64,000 nt of DNA from JAXMAZ01 sp046350115. GTDB taxonomy: Bacteria; Planctomycetota; Planctomycetia; Gemmatales; Gemmataceae. The translations under genes and the position numbers were made by a program. Shown here piece after piece: positions 30,458 to 38,158 of the stretch; position 1 is the first letter of the stretch, and each line of letters opens with the position of its first letter. Location: positions 1 to 64,000 of the forward strand of contig JAXMAZ010000025.1 of the NCBI GenBank assembly GCA_046350115.1, in the 5' to 3' direction. Below the pieces are notes generated by a model. That model saw nothing but the letters and a program-made list of their open reading frames with translations, was not told the DNA's origin and did no database searches.

Positions 30458-31989
30458 AGTTGAGACTCCGCGACCTCGATCGCCCGCAGCAGGCTCATCG
30501 CCTTGTTCACCGTCTCCTGGTACTCGGCCGCCGGGTCGCTGTCGGCCACGATCCCGGCCCCGGCCTGCACGTCCGCCACGTCGCCCCGCAGCACCACCGT
30601 CCGCAGGGCGATGCAGGTGTCCGTGTTGCCGCCGAAGTCGAAGTACCCGACCGCCCCGCCGTACGGGCCGCGGCGGTGCCGCTCCAGCTCGTCGATGATC
30701 TCCATCGCCCGCACCTTCGGGGCGCCGCTGAGGGTGCCCGCGGGGAGGGCGGACCGGACCGCGTCGAACGCCGTCTTGCCGGCCGCCAGCGTCCCGGTGA
30801 CGGTGCTCGACAGGTGCATGACGTGGCTGTACCGCTCGACGGTCAGCAGGTCGCTGATCTTGACCGACCCCAGCTCGCACACGTGGCCGACGTCGTTCCG
30901 CCCGAGGTCCACCAGCATGACGTGCTCGGCCCGCTCCTTCGGGTCGGCCCGCAGCTCGTCGGCCAACCGGGCGTCCTCGTCCGGGGTGGCCCCCCGGGGG
31001 CGGGTGCCGGCCAGCGGGCGGACGGTCATCTCCCGGTTCTCCACCCGGCACATGATCTCCGGGGACGCCCCGATCAGGGTGACGTCCCCGGTATCAAGGT
31101 AGAACATGAACGGGCTGGGGTTGATCACCCGCAGCGCCCGGTACACGTCGAACGGGGCGGCCGTCGTCTCCGTCCGGAACCGCTGGCTGAACACCAGTTG
31201 GAAGATGTCCCCGGCGAGGATGTACTCCTTCGCCTTGGCCACCGCCGCCTCGAAGTCGGCCCGGCTGAAGTTGGACTGATACCGGGCCGGCACCCCCCGG
31301 TCCGTGGCGATGCGGCCGGCGGTCGGGTCGATGTCGGCCGGCGGCAGGGCCGGCGGCCGGCTCAGCTTCTCGACCAGCTCGTCCACCCGCCGGCACGCCG
31401 TCCGGTACGCCTGTTTCAGCTCGTCTTCACTCGCCCCTCGCCCCTCGCCCCTCGCCCCTTCCACGTGGGCGTGAGCCACCGCGTACACCGTCTTGGTGAT
31501 CTGGTCGAACACGGCCATCCGGTCGTAGAAGTCGAAGCTCAGGTCGGGCAGCCCGCGGTCGTCCGGCGGCGGGTTCGGCAGCCGCTCGACGTACCGCACG
31601 GCGTCATACGCGGCGTACCCGACCGCCCCGCCGAGGAACCGGGGCAGGCCGGGGAGGGGCGGGGCCGAGTACCCGGCGATCAGGCGTTCGAGCACGGCCA
31701 GCGGGTCCGCGGCGGTCGCCTCCTGCCAGCCGGCGGCCCCGTCTTGGGTCCGTACCCGGTCGCCGAACGCCTGGAACCGCCGGACCGGCCCGGCCCCGAC
31801 GAAGCTGTACCGGCCGACCCGCTCCCCGCCGACCACGCTCTCGAACAGGAACGCCCCGCCCGGCTCCCGGACGGCGGCGAACGCGGACACCGGGGTGAGG
31901 GCGTCGGCCACCAGCCGGCGGTACACGGGGACGACGGTGTGCCCGCGGCTGAGGGCGGCGAACTCGTCGAACGACGGGCGGTGCGGCAT
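30448..31989 (-). CDS. trpE: Anthranilate synthase component I
   Basis: A 513-residue protein of the chorismate-utilising family. The N-terminal domain has FLFESVVGGERVGRYSFVG, related to the tryptophan-binding LLES motif. The C-terminal domain contains GDIFQLVFSQRF, RPLAGTRPRG, EHVMLVDLGRNDVG, PAGTLSGAPKVRAMEIID and GAVGYFDFGGNTD, the active-site set. It converts chorismate and ammonia (supplied by TrpG) to anthranilate, the first step of tryptophan synthesis. The partner trpG is not in the window. Between the domains is a heptanucleotide repeat (31431-31458) encoding part of GARGEGRGASEDELK, and the stop codon lies inside a palindromic element. The ATG at 31989 gives a normal length. Confidence 0.93.
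   Translation of the reverse strand: MPHRPSFDEFAALSRGHTVVPVYRRLVADALTPVSAFAAVREPGGAFLFESVVGGERVGRYSFVGAGPVRRFQAFGDRVRTQDGAAGWQEATAADPLAVLERLIAGYSAPPLPGLPRFLGGAVGYAAYDAVRYVERLPNPPPDDRGLPDLSFDFYDRMAVFDQITKTVYAVAHAHVEGARGEGRGASEDELKQAYRTACRRVDELVEKLSRPPALPPADIDPTAGRIATDRGVPARYQSNFSRADFEAAVAKAKEYILAGDIFQLVFSQRFRTETTAAPFDVYRALRVINPSPFMFYLDTGDVTLIGASPEIMCRVENREMTVRPLAGTRPRGATPDEDARLADELRADPKERAEHVMLVDLGRNDVGHVCELGSVKISDLLTVERYSHVMHLSSTVTGTLAAGKTAFDAVRSALPAGTLSGAPKVRAMEIIDELERHRRGPYGGAVGYFDFGGNTDTCIALRTVVLRGDVADVQAGAGIVADSDPAAEYQETVNKAMSLLRAIEVAESQLTR
31431..31458. repeat. Four tandem copies of a 7-base unit inside trpE
   Basis: The unit TCGCCCC is repeated four times without interruption. It falls in the linker between the N-terminal and chorismate-binding domains. 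Gain or loss of one unit would shift the reading frame, so the tract could in principle act as a slippage switch. Confidence 0.85.
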
Positions 31990-32095
31990 GGCTGGCTCGG
32001 GGACGGCGGACGGCGGACGGCACCCTCATCGTGATAGCCCGGCGGCCGGGCGGCGGGTAGAATGCGGCGGCCCTATTAGTTGACGGGAGAACACC

Positions 32096-32362
32096 ATGTC
32101 CACCTTAACCCTGGACCCGGCCACCGCCGCCGCCCTGCTGGCCGCCACGGAGCCGGTGGATTTGGTCACCCCCGATGGCCGACCGGTCGGCCGAGTCTAC
32201 CCCGCGCTGCTGGCAGCCGAGGCCGAACGGGCGCTGGCCGAGAGGCGGGCCAGGTATGAACGGGCGAAGGCCGAAGTTAGTGAGGAGGAGTTGGACCGGA
32301 TCGAGGCCGAGGGCGCCCCGTACACGATGGAAGACGTGCTCAAGCTGGTGGAGCGGCCGTGA
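32096..32362 (+). CDS. Putative antitoxin of a RelE/ParE-like pair
   Basis: An 88-residue, strongly helical and acidic protein (MSTLTLDPATAAALLAATEP ... LKLVERP). It has no domain I recognise, but its size, position and the 4-base overlap with the following toxin-like gene match type II antitoxins. GGGAG lies about 8 bases upstream of the ATG. A TAGAAT hexamer at 32058-32063 is a likely -10 box about 33 bases before the start. It is divergent from trpE. Confidence 0.6.
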   Translation: MSTLTLDPATAAALLAATEPVDLVTPDGRPVGRVYPALLAAEAERALAERRARYERAKAEVSEEELDRIEAEGAPYTMEDVLKLVERP

Positions 32363-32624
32363 GCTACCGCATCACCTGGTCGACCACGGCGTTCGGCCAG
32401 ATGGGAGCGATTCTGACGGCGAACCCGGCCCAGCAGGGCGACCTGGCGACCGCCCTTCGGCGGGTCGCCGACGACCTCGGCCACAACCCGTTCGGGGTCG
32501 GCGAGTCCCGGGAGAAGGACCGGCGGTCGCGTTTTTCGGCCCGCTCACCGTCACCTACCGGGTGATCGCCACCGCCGACCGGGTGGTTGTCATGACGGTA
32601 CGGTTGCACGGCCGGCCGGACTAG
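32359..32624 (+). pseudogene. RelE/ParE-like toxin, frameshifted
   Basis: The GTG at 32359 overlaps the stop of the putative antitoxin. The first frame (MSYRITWSTTAFGQMGAIL ... NPFGVGESRE) has the start of a ParE/RelE-type fold. The frame then changes near 32515-32525, and the second frame supplies the core strand VAFFGPLTVTYRVI and the tail VVVMTVRLHGRPD. A single extra G at about 32525 would fuse them into an 88-residue toxin of normal size. RelE-like toxins cut mRNA on the ribosome, and ParE types act on gyrase; which applies is not visible here. It is either a silenced toxin or a base-call error. Confidence 0.6.
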
Positions 32625-32663
32625 TATGGGGGTCGCTCGCCCGCTCCGTAGGGGGGACCACTC

Positions 32664-33635
32664 ATGCCGCTAGCCCGCTTAGCCGGCCTTCTGCTCACGC
32701 TGGCGGCGTCCGCCCCGGCCGGGGAGATCGTCGGGTACGTGCCCGGCGACCCGGCCAGCAAGGCCACCTACGACCGGTTCGCGTCCGGGTTCCCATCCGC
32801 CCCGGTCGCGAACACCGACCCGGCGTTCACCGGGTCCGGGCTGGACCTGTCCGGGGTCGGGTGGCGGGTCGCGGACCCGCGGTTCGGACTGACCCTGATC
32901 TCCCCCCAGCACTTCGTCACCGCCGCCCACGTCGGCGGCTTCTCGGCCGGCCAGCAGGTGCGGTTCACCGCCGGAGACGGGACGGCTCTGACCGTCACCC
33001 TGGCCAACGACGGGGCGACCGGGGCGGTCCGCCAGTTCCGCCCGACCACCACCTTCGTGAACGGCCAGGGGCAGACCCAGACGCTGCCGTCGGACGTGCT
33101 GGTGGTCAAGCTGCCGGCCCCGATCGACCCGGCCACCGGCATCCGTCCGCTGGCCGTCGGGTCCGGGACGCTGCTGGCCGGCACCCCGCTTTTGGTGTAC
33201 GGCCAGAACCCGGCGTACAGCCCCGGCCCGCAGCTCGGGCGGAACACCCTGGACACGATCGAGGTGGCGTCGTTCGACGGCCCGACTCCGACCACTGAGG
33301 CGACGGTCGTGGCCGGCGACGACTACACCCGCACCCCGCCCGGGGACACCGCCCTGATCGGCGGCGACTCCGGCAGCCCGCTGCTGGTCCGCCAGGGGAA
33401 CACGGCCGTCACCGTCGGCACCCACTACGGCATCGAGGGCGACCTGGCCAAGCCGGACTTGCCGTACACCTCGTACAGCGCGCTCCTGCCGGCGTACCTG
33501 GACCAGATCCAGGCGTTCGTGGCGGCGGACGGCCAGGCGCTGACGGTGGTGCCGGTGCCGGAGCCGGCGACGGTCGGGCTGGCGGCGGTGGCGGGGTTGC
33601 TGGGCGTGCGGTGGGTTCGGCGTAGGGCGCGTTGA
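32664..33635 (+). CDS. Trypsin-like serine protease with PEP-CTERM anchor
   Basis: A 323-residue protein. It has a signal peptide (MPLARLAGLLLTLAASAPAG). The S1-type core has FVTAAHVGG (catalytic His), an Asp in SDVLVVKL, and GGDSGSPLLV (catalytic Ser). The C-terminus reads VPVPEPATVGLAAVAGLLGV followed by basic residues: a PEP-CTERM sorting signal of VPEP, a hydrophobic helix and an Arg-rich tail. That implies processing by an exosortase (not in the window). It may act at the cell surface on its own substrates. The stop codon and the last Arg codons lie in a half palindromic repeat (33620-33654). The ATG at 32664 follows GGGGGGA, a good ribosome-binding site. Confidence 0.88.
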   Translation: MPLARLAGLLLTLAASAPAGEIVGYVPGDPASKATYDRFASGFPSAPVANTDPAFTGSGLDLSGVGWRVADPRFGLTLISPQHFVTAAHVGGFSAGQQVRFTAGDGTALTVTLANDGATGAVRQFRPTTTFVNGQGQTQTLPSDVLVVKLPAPIDPATGIRPLAVGSGTLLAGTPLLVYGQNPAYSPGPQLGRNTLDTIEVASFDGPTPTTEATVVAGDDYTRTPPGDTALIGGDSGSPLLVRQGNTAVTVGTHYGIEGDLAKPDLPYTSYSALLPAYLDQIQAFVAADGQALTVVPVPEPATVGLAAVAGLLGVRWVRRRAR

Positions 33636-33654
33636 GGCTTTGTGGAACGCACCG
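33620..33654. repeat. Half copy of the GTAGGGTGCG palindrome, at a stop codon
   Basis: Only the left arm is present: CGTAGGGCGCGTTGAGGCTT and on, close to the arms at 19799 and 47406. It provides the last three residues (Arg-Ala-Arg) and TGA of the PEP-CTERM protease. No right arm is found nearby. Confidence 0.7.
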
Positions 33655-33702
33655 CCGAGAGGTTCGTGGCTCGGAGCCGTCACCCATTCACAGCGGGTTC
33701 GC

Positions 33703-33838
33703 CGGGGGAGGGCGAGGCTCCTGCCGAGCCGCCAGCCCGCGGCAACGGGTCCGAGTCACACCCCCGGCTGTCATCGGTGTGGGACCAGGCGGCTGCGGAC
33801 GCGCTCCCCGGCTCGGCGGGAGCCTCGCCCTCCCCCGG
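33703..33838. repeat. Palindromic element, GAGGCTCCTGCCGAGCC family, copy C
   Basis: The left arm 33703-33731 (GGGGGAGGGCGAGGCTCCTG and on) pairs with the right arm at 33809-33838. The loop begins CCAGCCCGCGGCAACG, as in copy B. It fills the space between the protease gene and the converging MFS gene, whose stop is at 33845. Confidence 0.85.
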
Positions 33839-33844
33839 CCCGGG

Positions 33845-35140
33845 TCACGGAGCCGCGACGTGGTTGCCGCCCGGCCGCTTCAGCCCCCGGCTGACCGCGA
33901 CCGCCGCCAACAGCAGCCCGCCGCTCAGGTAGAACGCCCCGTTCAAGCTGCCGGTCGCGTCCCGGATGAACCCGCCGGCCTGCGGGACGAAGAACGCGGC
34001 TCCCCAGCCGAGGAACACCAGCCCGTAGTTCGTGCCCAGGTGCTTGGCCCCGTAGTAGTCGGCGGTCAGGGCCGGCATCAGGGCGAGCGTCCCGCCGTAC
34101 TGCCAGAACGCCACGCCGACCACCAGGAACAGCAGCGGCACGTTGCCGGCGTCGATGACCGACGGGGCCGCGAACACCGCAACCGCGGCCGCCAGCCCGT
34201 TCAGGGCGAAGGCGTTCGTCCGGCCGACGGCGTCCGAGTAGAACCCGGTGCCGACCCGCCCGGCGGCGTTCAGGATGCCGCCGTAGGCGGCCAGCAGCCA
34301 GGCGTTGGCCGCGAAGAACGGGACGGACGCGGCCGTCCGGGACAACAGCGGGGCGGCGTTGGCGATGATCAGAAGGCCGGCCTGGGCTGACCCGATGAAC
34401 AGGAACACGAGCACGTAGAACTGCCACGTCCCGAGCATCTGTTGGGGCGTCCAGTCCGGCCTCACGGTTAGCCGCGAGGCGGAGCCGGGCGCGGACGGCC
34501 CGGGCGGCACGTACCCGGCTGGCGGCCGGACCAGCAGCAGCCCGGCCAACATCACCACCACGGCGAAGAACGCCCCCAGCACGACGAAACTGCCGGTCAG
34601 CCCGTGTTCGGCGATCAGGTGCCGGGCCAGCGGGGCGATGTACACCGCCGCCCCGCCGTACCCGCCGACCACCAGCCCGACGATCAGCCCGCGGCGGTGC
34701 GGGCCGAACCACTTGACCGCCGCCGGGGTGGCCGCCGCGTACCCCAGCCCCATGCCCAGCCCGCCGAGCAGCCCGAACCCGACCACCAGCCCGAGGTAGC
34801 TCCGCATCAGCCCGGCGACGAGACACCCGGCGGCCAGGCACAGCCCGCCGAGCACCGCCCCGGCCCGCGGCCCGTACCGGTCCTGGAGCCGGCCGCCGGG
34901 GATCATGCACAGGGCGAACGTGAACCCGCAGACGGCGTAGGCCCAGGTGGCCTCCGCGTCGGACAGGTAGTGCCAGCCGGCGTTCGGGTCCGGCATCGGC
35001 GACCCGGCCGGGCGGTCCGGGCCGGCCAGCAGGTTGACCTTCCAGACGCTCCAGGCGTACAGGATGCCGAGGCACAGGTTGACGGCCACGCCGGCGGCGG
35101 TGACGACCCAGGCGCGGGCCGGGACGGACGGGTGCGACAT
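33845..35140 (-). CDS. MFS transporter, oxalate/formate antiporter (OFA)-type
   Basis: A 431-residue protein with about 12 hydrophobic segments. After the first segment (VVTAAGVAVNLCLGILYAWSV) comes the family's PGGRLQDRYGPR loop between helices 2 and 3. The second half begins around residue 225. The overall pattern matches the OFA subfamily of MFS permeases, which exchange small organic acids. The substrate cannot be inferred; nearby genes do not help. The start at 35140 is preceded by CGGAG 7 bases upstream. The element just downstream (copy C) may terminate it. Confidence 0.85.
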   Translation of the reverse strand: MSHPSVPARAWVVTAAGVAVNLCLGILYAWSVWKVNLLAGPDRPAGSPMPDPNAGWHYLSDAEATWAYAVCGFTFALCMIPGGRLQDRYGPRAGAVLGGLCLAAGCLVAGLMRSYLGLVVGFGLLGGLGMGLGYAAATPAAVKWFGPHRRGLIVGLVVGGYGGAAVYIAPLARHLIAEHGLTGSFVVLGAFFAVVVMLAGLLLVRPPAGYVPPGPSAPGSASRLTVRPDWTPQQMLGTWQFYVLVFLFIGSAQAGLLIIANAAPLLSRTAASVPFFAANAWLLAAYGGILNAAGRVGTGFYSDAVGRTNAFALNGLAAAVAVFAAPSVIDAGNVPLLFLVVGVAFWQYGGTLALMPALTADYYGAKHLGTNYGLVFLGWGAAFFVPQAGGFIRDATGSLNGAFYLSGGLLLAAVAVSRGLKRPGGNHVAAP

Positions 35141-35284
35141 GACGGCTCCGGGGAGGAGCCGCGAGCATACCAGACGGCCGGCGGGTGCGGTAGAATGCGG
35201 CGACCAACCCCGACGAGGACAGGCCGGCCCCCGGCTAACCGCGAATGGTCGCCCACTCCATCCCGGGGCAACCCGCTCTAACTC

Positions 35285-35344
35285 ACCAGCCCGACGCGCG
35301 CGCGAGGGTGGATCGAAACACCCGCGCTCGCGCGTCGGGCTGGT
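35285..35344. repeat. Palindrome with GACGCGCGCGCG arms
   Basis: The arms at 35285-35310 (ACCAGCCCGACGCGCGCGCG and on) and 35319-35344 are near-perfect reverse complements with an 8-base loop. It lies 21 bases from the stop of the sigma/secretin fusion gene (35366) and 145 bases upstream of the MFS start. A TAGAAT hexamer at 35191-35196 also lies in this gap, on the plus strand, with no gene after it. Confidence 0.8.
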
Positions 35345-35365
35345 CGCCGACGAGCCGATCTGTGG

Positions 35366-37777
35366 TCACGGCTTCTGGGGCGCCGGCTGGTCCAGCTTCT
35401 CGATCAGTTCCAGCACCCGCTTCGGCTCCCGGGCCTGGAAGATGACCGAGTTCGTCCGGGTGTCCACCGCGATTTGGAACAGGGACGGGGCCGACCGGCC
35501 GCCCAGCCCGAACGGCCCGGGCTGGCTGCCGAACAGCTCGGACAGCGTCCGGGCCACGTCCGGGGCTTTCGCGTGCTTCAACGGGACGAGGTGCAGCCCG
35601 TCCACGGTCGTTGCGGCCGCCGGGGCGTCGGCGTCCAGGTACTTGACCAGCCCGAGAACGGCCCGCATGTCGGCCGGGGAGCCGGACGCGACGATCGTGC
35701 CCTGGGTCGTGCCGACCGCGACTCGCAGCCCCGGCCGCCGGCCGAAGGCGTCTTGAATCACCTTGGCCACGTCGGCCGCCTGCCCCCGCCGCAGCCGCAT
35801 CACTTGCGTGTCTTGGGCGTCGTCCGCCGGGGCCGGCGGGCCACCGGCCGGGCCGCCCCCGTCCCCGCCCGGACCCCCGCGGGCCGGCCGGCGGATCGCC
35901 TGAAGCACCCCCGAGTACCAGTCCGCGAACTGCTTGCGGCTGACCGCACCGGTGGTCGGCAACGGCTTGATCCCGGCCTTCTCGGCGGTGGCGAACATGT
36001 TCATCAGCCGGCCCTTCGAGTCGGTGGACAGCTTGTCCACGGTGAGCGGGTCTTTCTCCCCGGTCTCGGACACCAGCCGGTCGAAGATCATCTCGGCGAT
36101 GGCGTTCCCGGACATCACCCCGCCGGCGCCCGGCGGCATTCCGGCCGGAGCCGGCAGGTTGAACCCGCCCTCACCGGTGCCCGGAGGCCCGCCCCGCCGT
36201 CCCGCTCCGCCACCGCCGACGGCGCCGCCCATACCGCCCGGCATCCCACCCGGGCCGCCCATCATGCCGGCCCCGCCGCTGAATCCGCCGCCGCCTCGGC
36301 CGCCCGGCGTGCCCATCGGGCTGCCGCCGGCCGCACCGGGACCACCTTCGCCACCCGGGCCACCGGGCATCATTCCCGCCCCGCCGCCCGGCATCCCGGG
36401 CATGCCGCCACCGCCTGGCCCCATCGCGCCACCAGGGCCACCCGCGCCGGCCCCGACCCCGCCCATCATGCCACCCTGGCCGCCCATCCCCGGCCCGCCG
36501 GGGCCGCCGCCGAACCCACCGCCGAAGCCGCCGCCCCGGAACTGCGGACCGGCCGGCCGCTTGAACACCAGCAGCGTCGTCGGGGCGGCGAAGTCGGGGG
36601 CGCCGTTCGGCCGGGGGAGCGTCACCTGGCCGGCGAACTCCCACCCCTCCTGGCCGCGGTTGGTGATCAGCGACCGCACCTCACCGGCCGTGTTCGGCAG
36701 GTTGTCGTACTGGTACTCCCACCGGCCGCGCGGCATCTCCATGCCCCCGCCGCCCATCATCCCCATGCCCATCATGCCGCCCATTGGGGCCGGCCCGCCG
36801 CCTTCGGCCGACCCGGTAGCGTCACCTCCTGCGGCCGCCCCGCGCCCGGCTGCCTGCTTGCCGGCCGGCCCCCCCTTGGGCGCCGGCGCCCCCGCCCCCG
36901 GCCGCCCGAACCCGCCGTCCGGCGGCTGGGCGTCCGCGTTCGACACCAGCCCGCTCCCGACCCCGGCCGCCAGCCCGCCGCTGAGCAGCACCGCCGCCGC
37001 CAGCAGCTTCGCTCGGTTGATGCCCACGATGGTTACCTCCCGTGCCAGTTCGAGGACCGCGGCCGACGCCGCCGCGGGGGTGAACGCCAATTCCGTCGAC
37101 CGCAGGGCCAGCGACGAAGGGACCGTCGCGGCCGAGGTGGTGGCCGCCAGCCCGACCGCCCCGGCGGCCACGCCCGGGGCCAGCCCGCGGGCGGTCAGCC
37201 GGTCGAGCAGTTGCTGCCGGGCGCGGGTCAGCCGGCCGGACAGGGTGCCCAGCTTCCAGCCGAGCCGGGCCGCCGCGTCCGGCTGGCGGACCCCTTCCAG
37301 TTCGCACATGACGAACGCCGTCCGTAGCCCGTCCGGGAGCTGCCGGACCTCCTCGTGGACGGCGGCCAGCAGCTCGTCCCAGCGGCTGTCGGCGACCGGC
37401 CGGTCGGCCTCGCCCGTCGCCGCCTTCTGCTCCCGCGCCCGCCGCCGGGCGGCGGTCTGTCGCAGCTTCAGCCCGGTGCGGACGGCGGCCGCGTGCAGCC
37501 AGCCGCCCAGCGCCGCCCCGGCCCGGATGCGGCCGGCGGACCGGGCCAGCGCCAGGAACACCGCCTGGAAGGCGTCCTCGGCGTCGGCCGGGTTGGGGTG
37601 CAGGTGCCGGCAGGTGGCCCACACCATCGGCCCGTGCCGGCGGAACAGGGCGGCGAACGCCGCCGGGTCGCGGTCGGAGGCGACCCGGGCGAGCAGCGCC
37701 GGGTCGTCCGACCCGGCGACCGCCGTCCCGGCCGCCTCGGCGTGCTTCAACAGGCTCTGGAAGTGCCGGCCGCTCAC
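35366..37777 (-). CDS. ECF sigma factor fused to membrane segment and secretin-like repeats
   Basis: An 803-residue protein in three parts. Residues 1-190 are a complete ECF sigma factor: FAALFRRHGPMVWATCRH, NPADAEDAFQAVFLALAR, WLHAAAVRTGLKLRQ in region 2, and a region-4 helix-turn-helix (GVRQPDAAARLGWKLGTLSGRLTRAR). A hydrophobic helix follows near 270-285 (KLLAAAVLLSGGLAAGVGSG). After a long Gly/Met-rich stretch (about 295-560), the C-terminus has two secretin-like repeats (VMRLRRGQAADVAKVIQDAFG and LHLVPLKHAKAPDVARTL), each ending VxxxxxxxNxxIxxG-like. If the helix spans the membrane, a sigma domain inside is joined to a periplasmic sensor outside. GTG start at 37777, with GGAGGG 5 bases upstream. 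Confidence 0.85.
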   Translation of the reverse strand: MSGRHFQSLLKHAEAAGTAVAGSDDPALLARVASDRDPAAFAALFRRHGPMVWATCRHLHPNPADAEDAFQAVFLALARSAGRIRAGAALGGWLHAAAVRTGLKLRQTAARRRAREQKAATGEADRPVADSRWDELLAAVHEEVRQLPDGLRTAFVMCELEGVRQPDAAARLGWKLGTLSGRLTRARQQLLDRLTARGLAPGVAAGAVGLAATTSAATVPSSLALRSTELAFTPAAASAAVLELAREVTIVGINRAKLLAAAVLLSGGLAAGVGSGLVSNADAQPPDGGFGRPGAGAPAPKGGPAGKQAAGRGAAAGGDATGSAEGGGPAPMGGMMGMGMMGGGGMEMPRGRWEYQYDNLPNTAGEVRSLITNRGQEGWEFAGQVTLPRPNGAPDFAAPTTLLVFKRPAGPQFRGGGFGGGFGGGPGGPGMGGQGGMMGGVGAGAGGPGGAMGPGGGGMPGMPGGGAGMMPGGPGGEGGPGAAGGSPMGTPGGRGGGGFSGGAGMMGGPGGMPGGMGGAVGGGGAGRRGGPPGTGEGGFNLPAPAGMPPGAGGVMSGNAIAEMIFDRLVSETGEKDPLTVDKLSTDSKGRLMNMFATAEKAGIKPLPTTGAVSRKQFADWYSGVLQAIRRPARGGPGGDGGGPAGGPPAPADDAQDTQVMRLRRGQAADVAKVIQDAFGRRPGLRVAVGTTQGTIVASGSPADMRAVLGLVKYLDADAPAAATTVDGLHLVPLKHAKAPDVARTLSELFGSQPGPFGLGGRSAPSLFQIAVDTRTNSVIFQAREPKRVLELIEKLDQPAPQKP

Positions 37778-38158
37778 GGGTGCCCTCCGCTGCTAAGTTC
37801 CCGCGCCCGGCTGCTCCCTACAAGGTTCCGGTTTTTTCTTTCACCGGGGTGTCATCACTTCGGGTTGTGACGCCGCCCGGTCGGATGAAGCGGCGCCCGG
37901 GCGGCGGAACCGCTCAAGTCCGGGGGTCGGCACGCCACGGCGGCGGGCGGTCGGTCGGGCGCGTCCCCCGTCCGACCGGCACCCTCGGTCCGCGCGGTAC
38001 AGCTTCACTCCCCGGTTCCGCCATTTTGCCCCGTCCCGTCGGACCGGCCGGCGCATTCGGCCGAACAGATAAGTGTCTCGCCCCTCTCACCCCGACCGGC
38101 CCGGCAGGACGCCGCCCCCCGGTCGAGGTTCCGAACGCCGCTCGACACGGAGGTCGTC
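37778..38158. other. Divergent intergenic region, no gene
   Basis: The 381 bases lie between the sigma/secretin fusion (minus) and the outer-membrane barrel (plus). A T-rich patch at about 37830-37842 is the least GC-rich part and is a reasonable place for the promoters. No reading frame with a ribosome-binding site was found, and no clear -10/-35 pair. Confidence 0.5.

Noticed and set aside
31431..31458. Heptanucleotide tract as a CRISPR or VNTR array
   Set aside because: The unit is 7 bases with no spacers and is inside trpE; it is a simple tandem repeat.
35191..35196. TAGAAT -10 box on the plus strand
   Set aside because: No gene follows on that strand before the palindrome at 35285, and no -35 box is present.
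36150..36800. Long Pro-rich reading frame opposite the sigma/secretin fusion
   Set aside because: It mirrors the Gly/Met-rich stretch of the real gene and has no ribosome-binding site.
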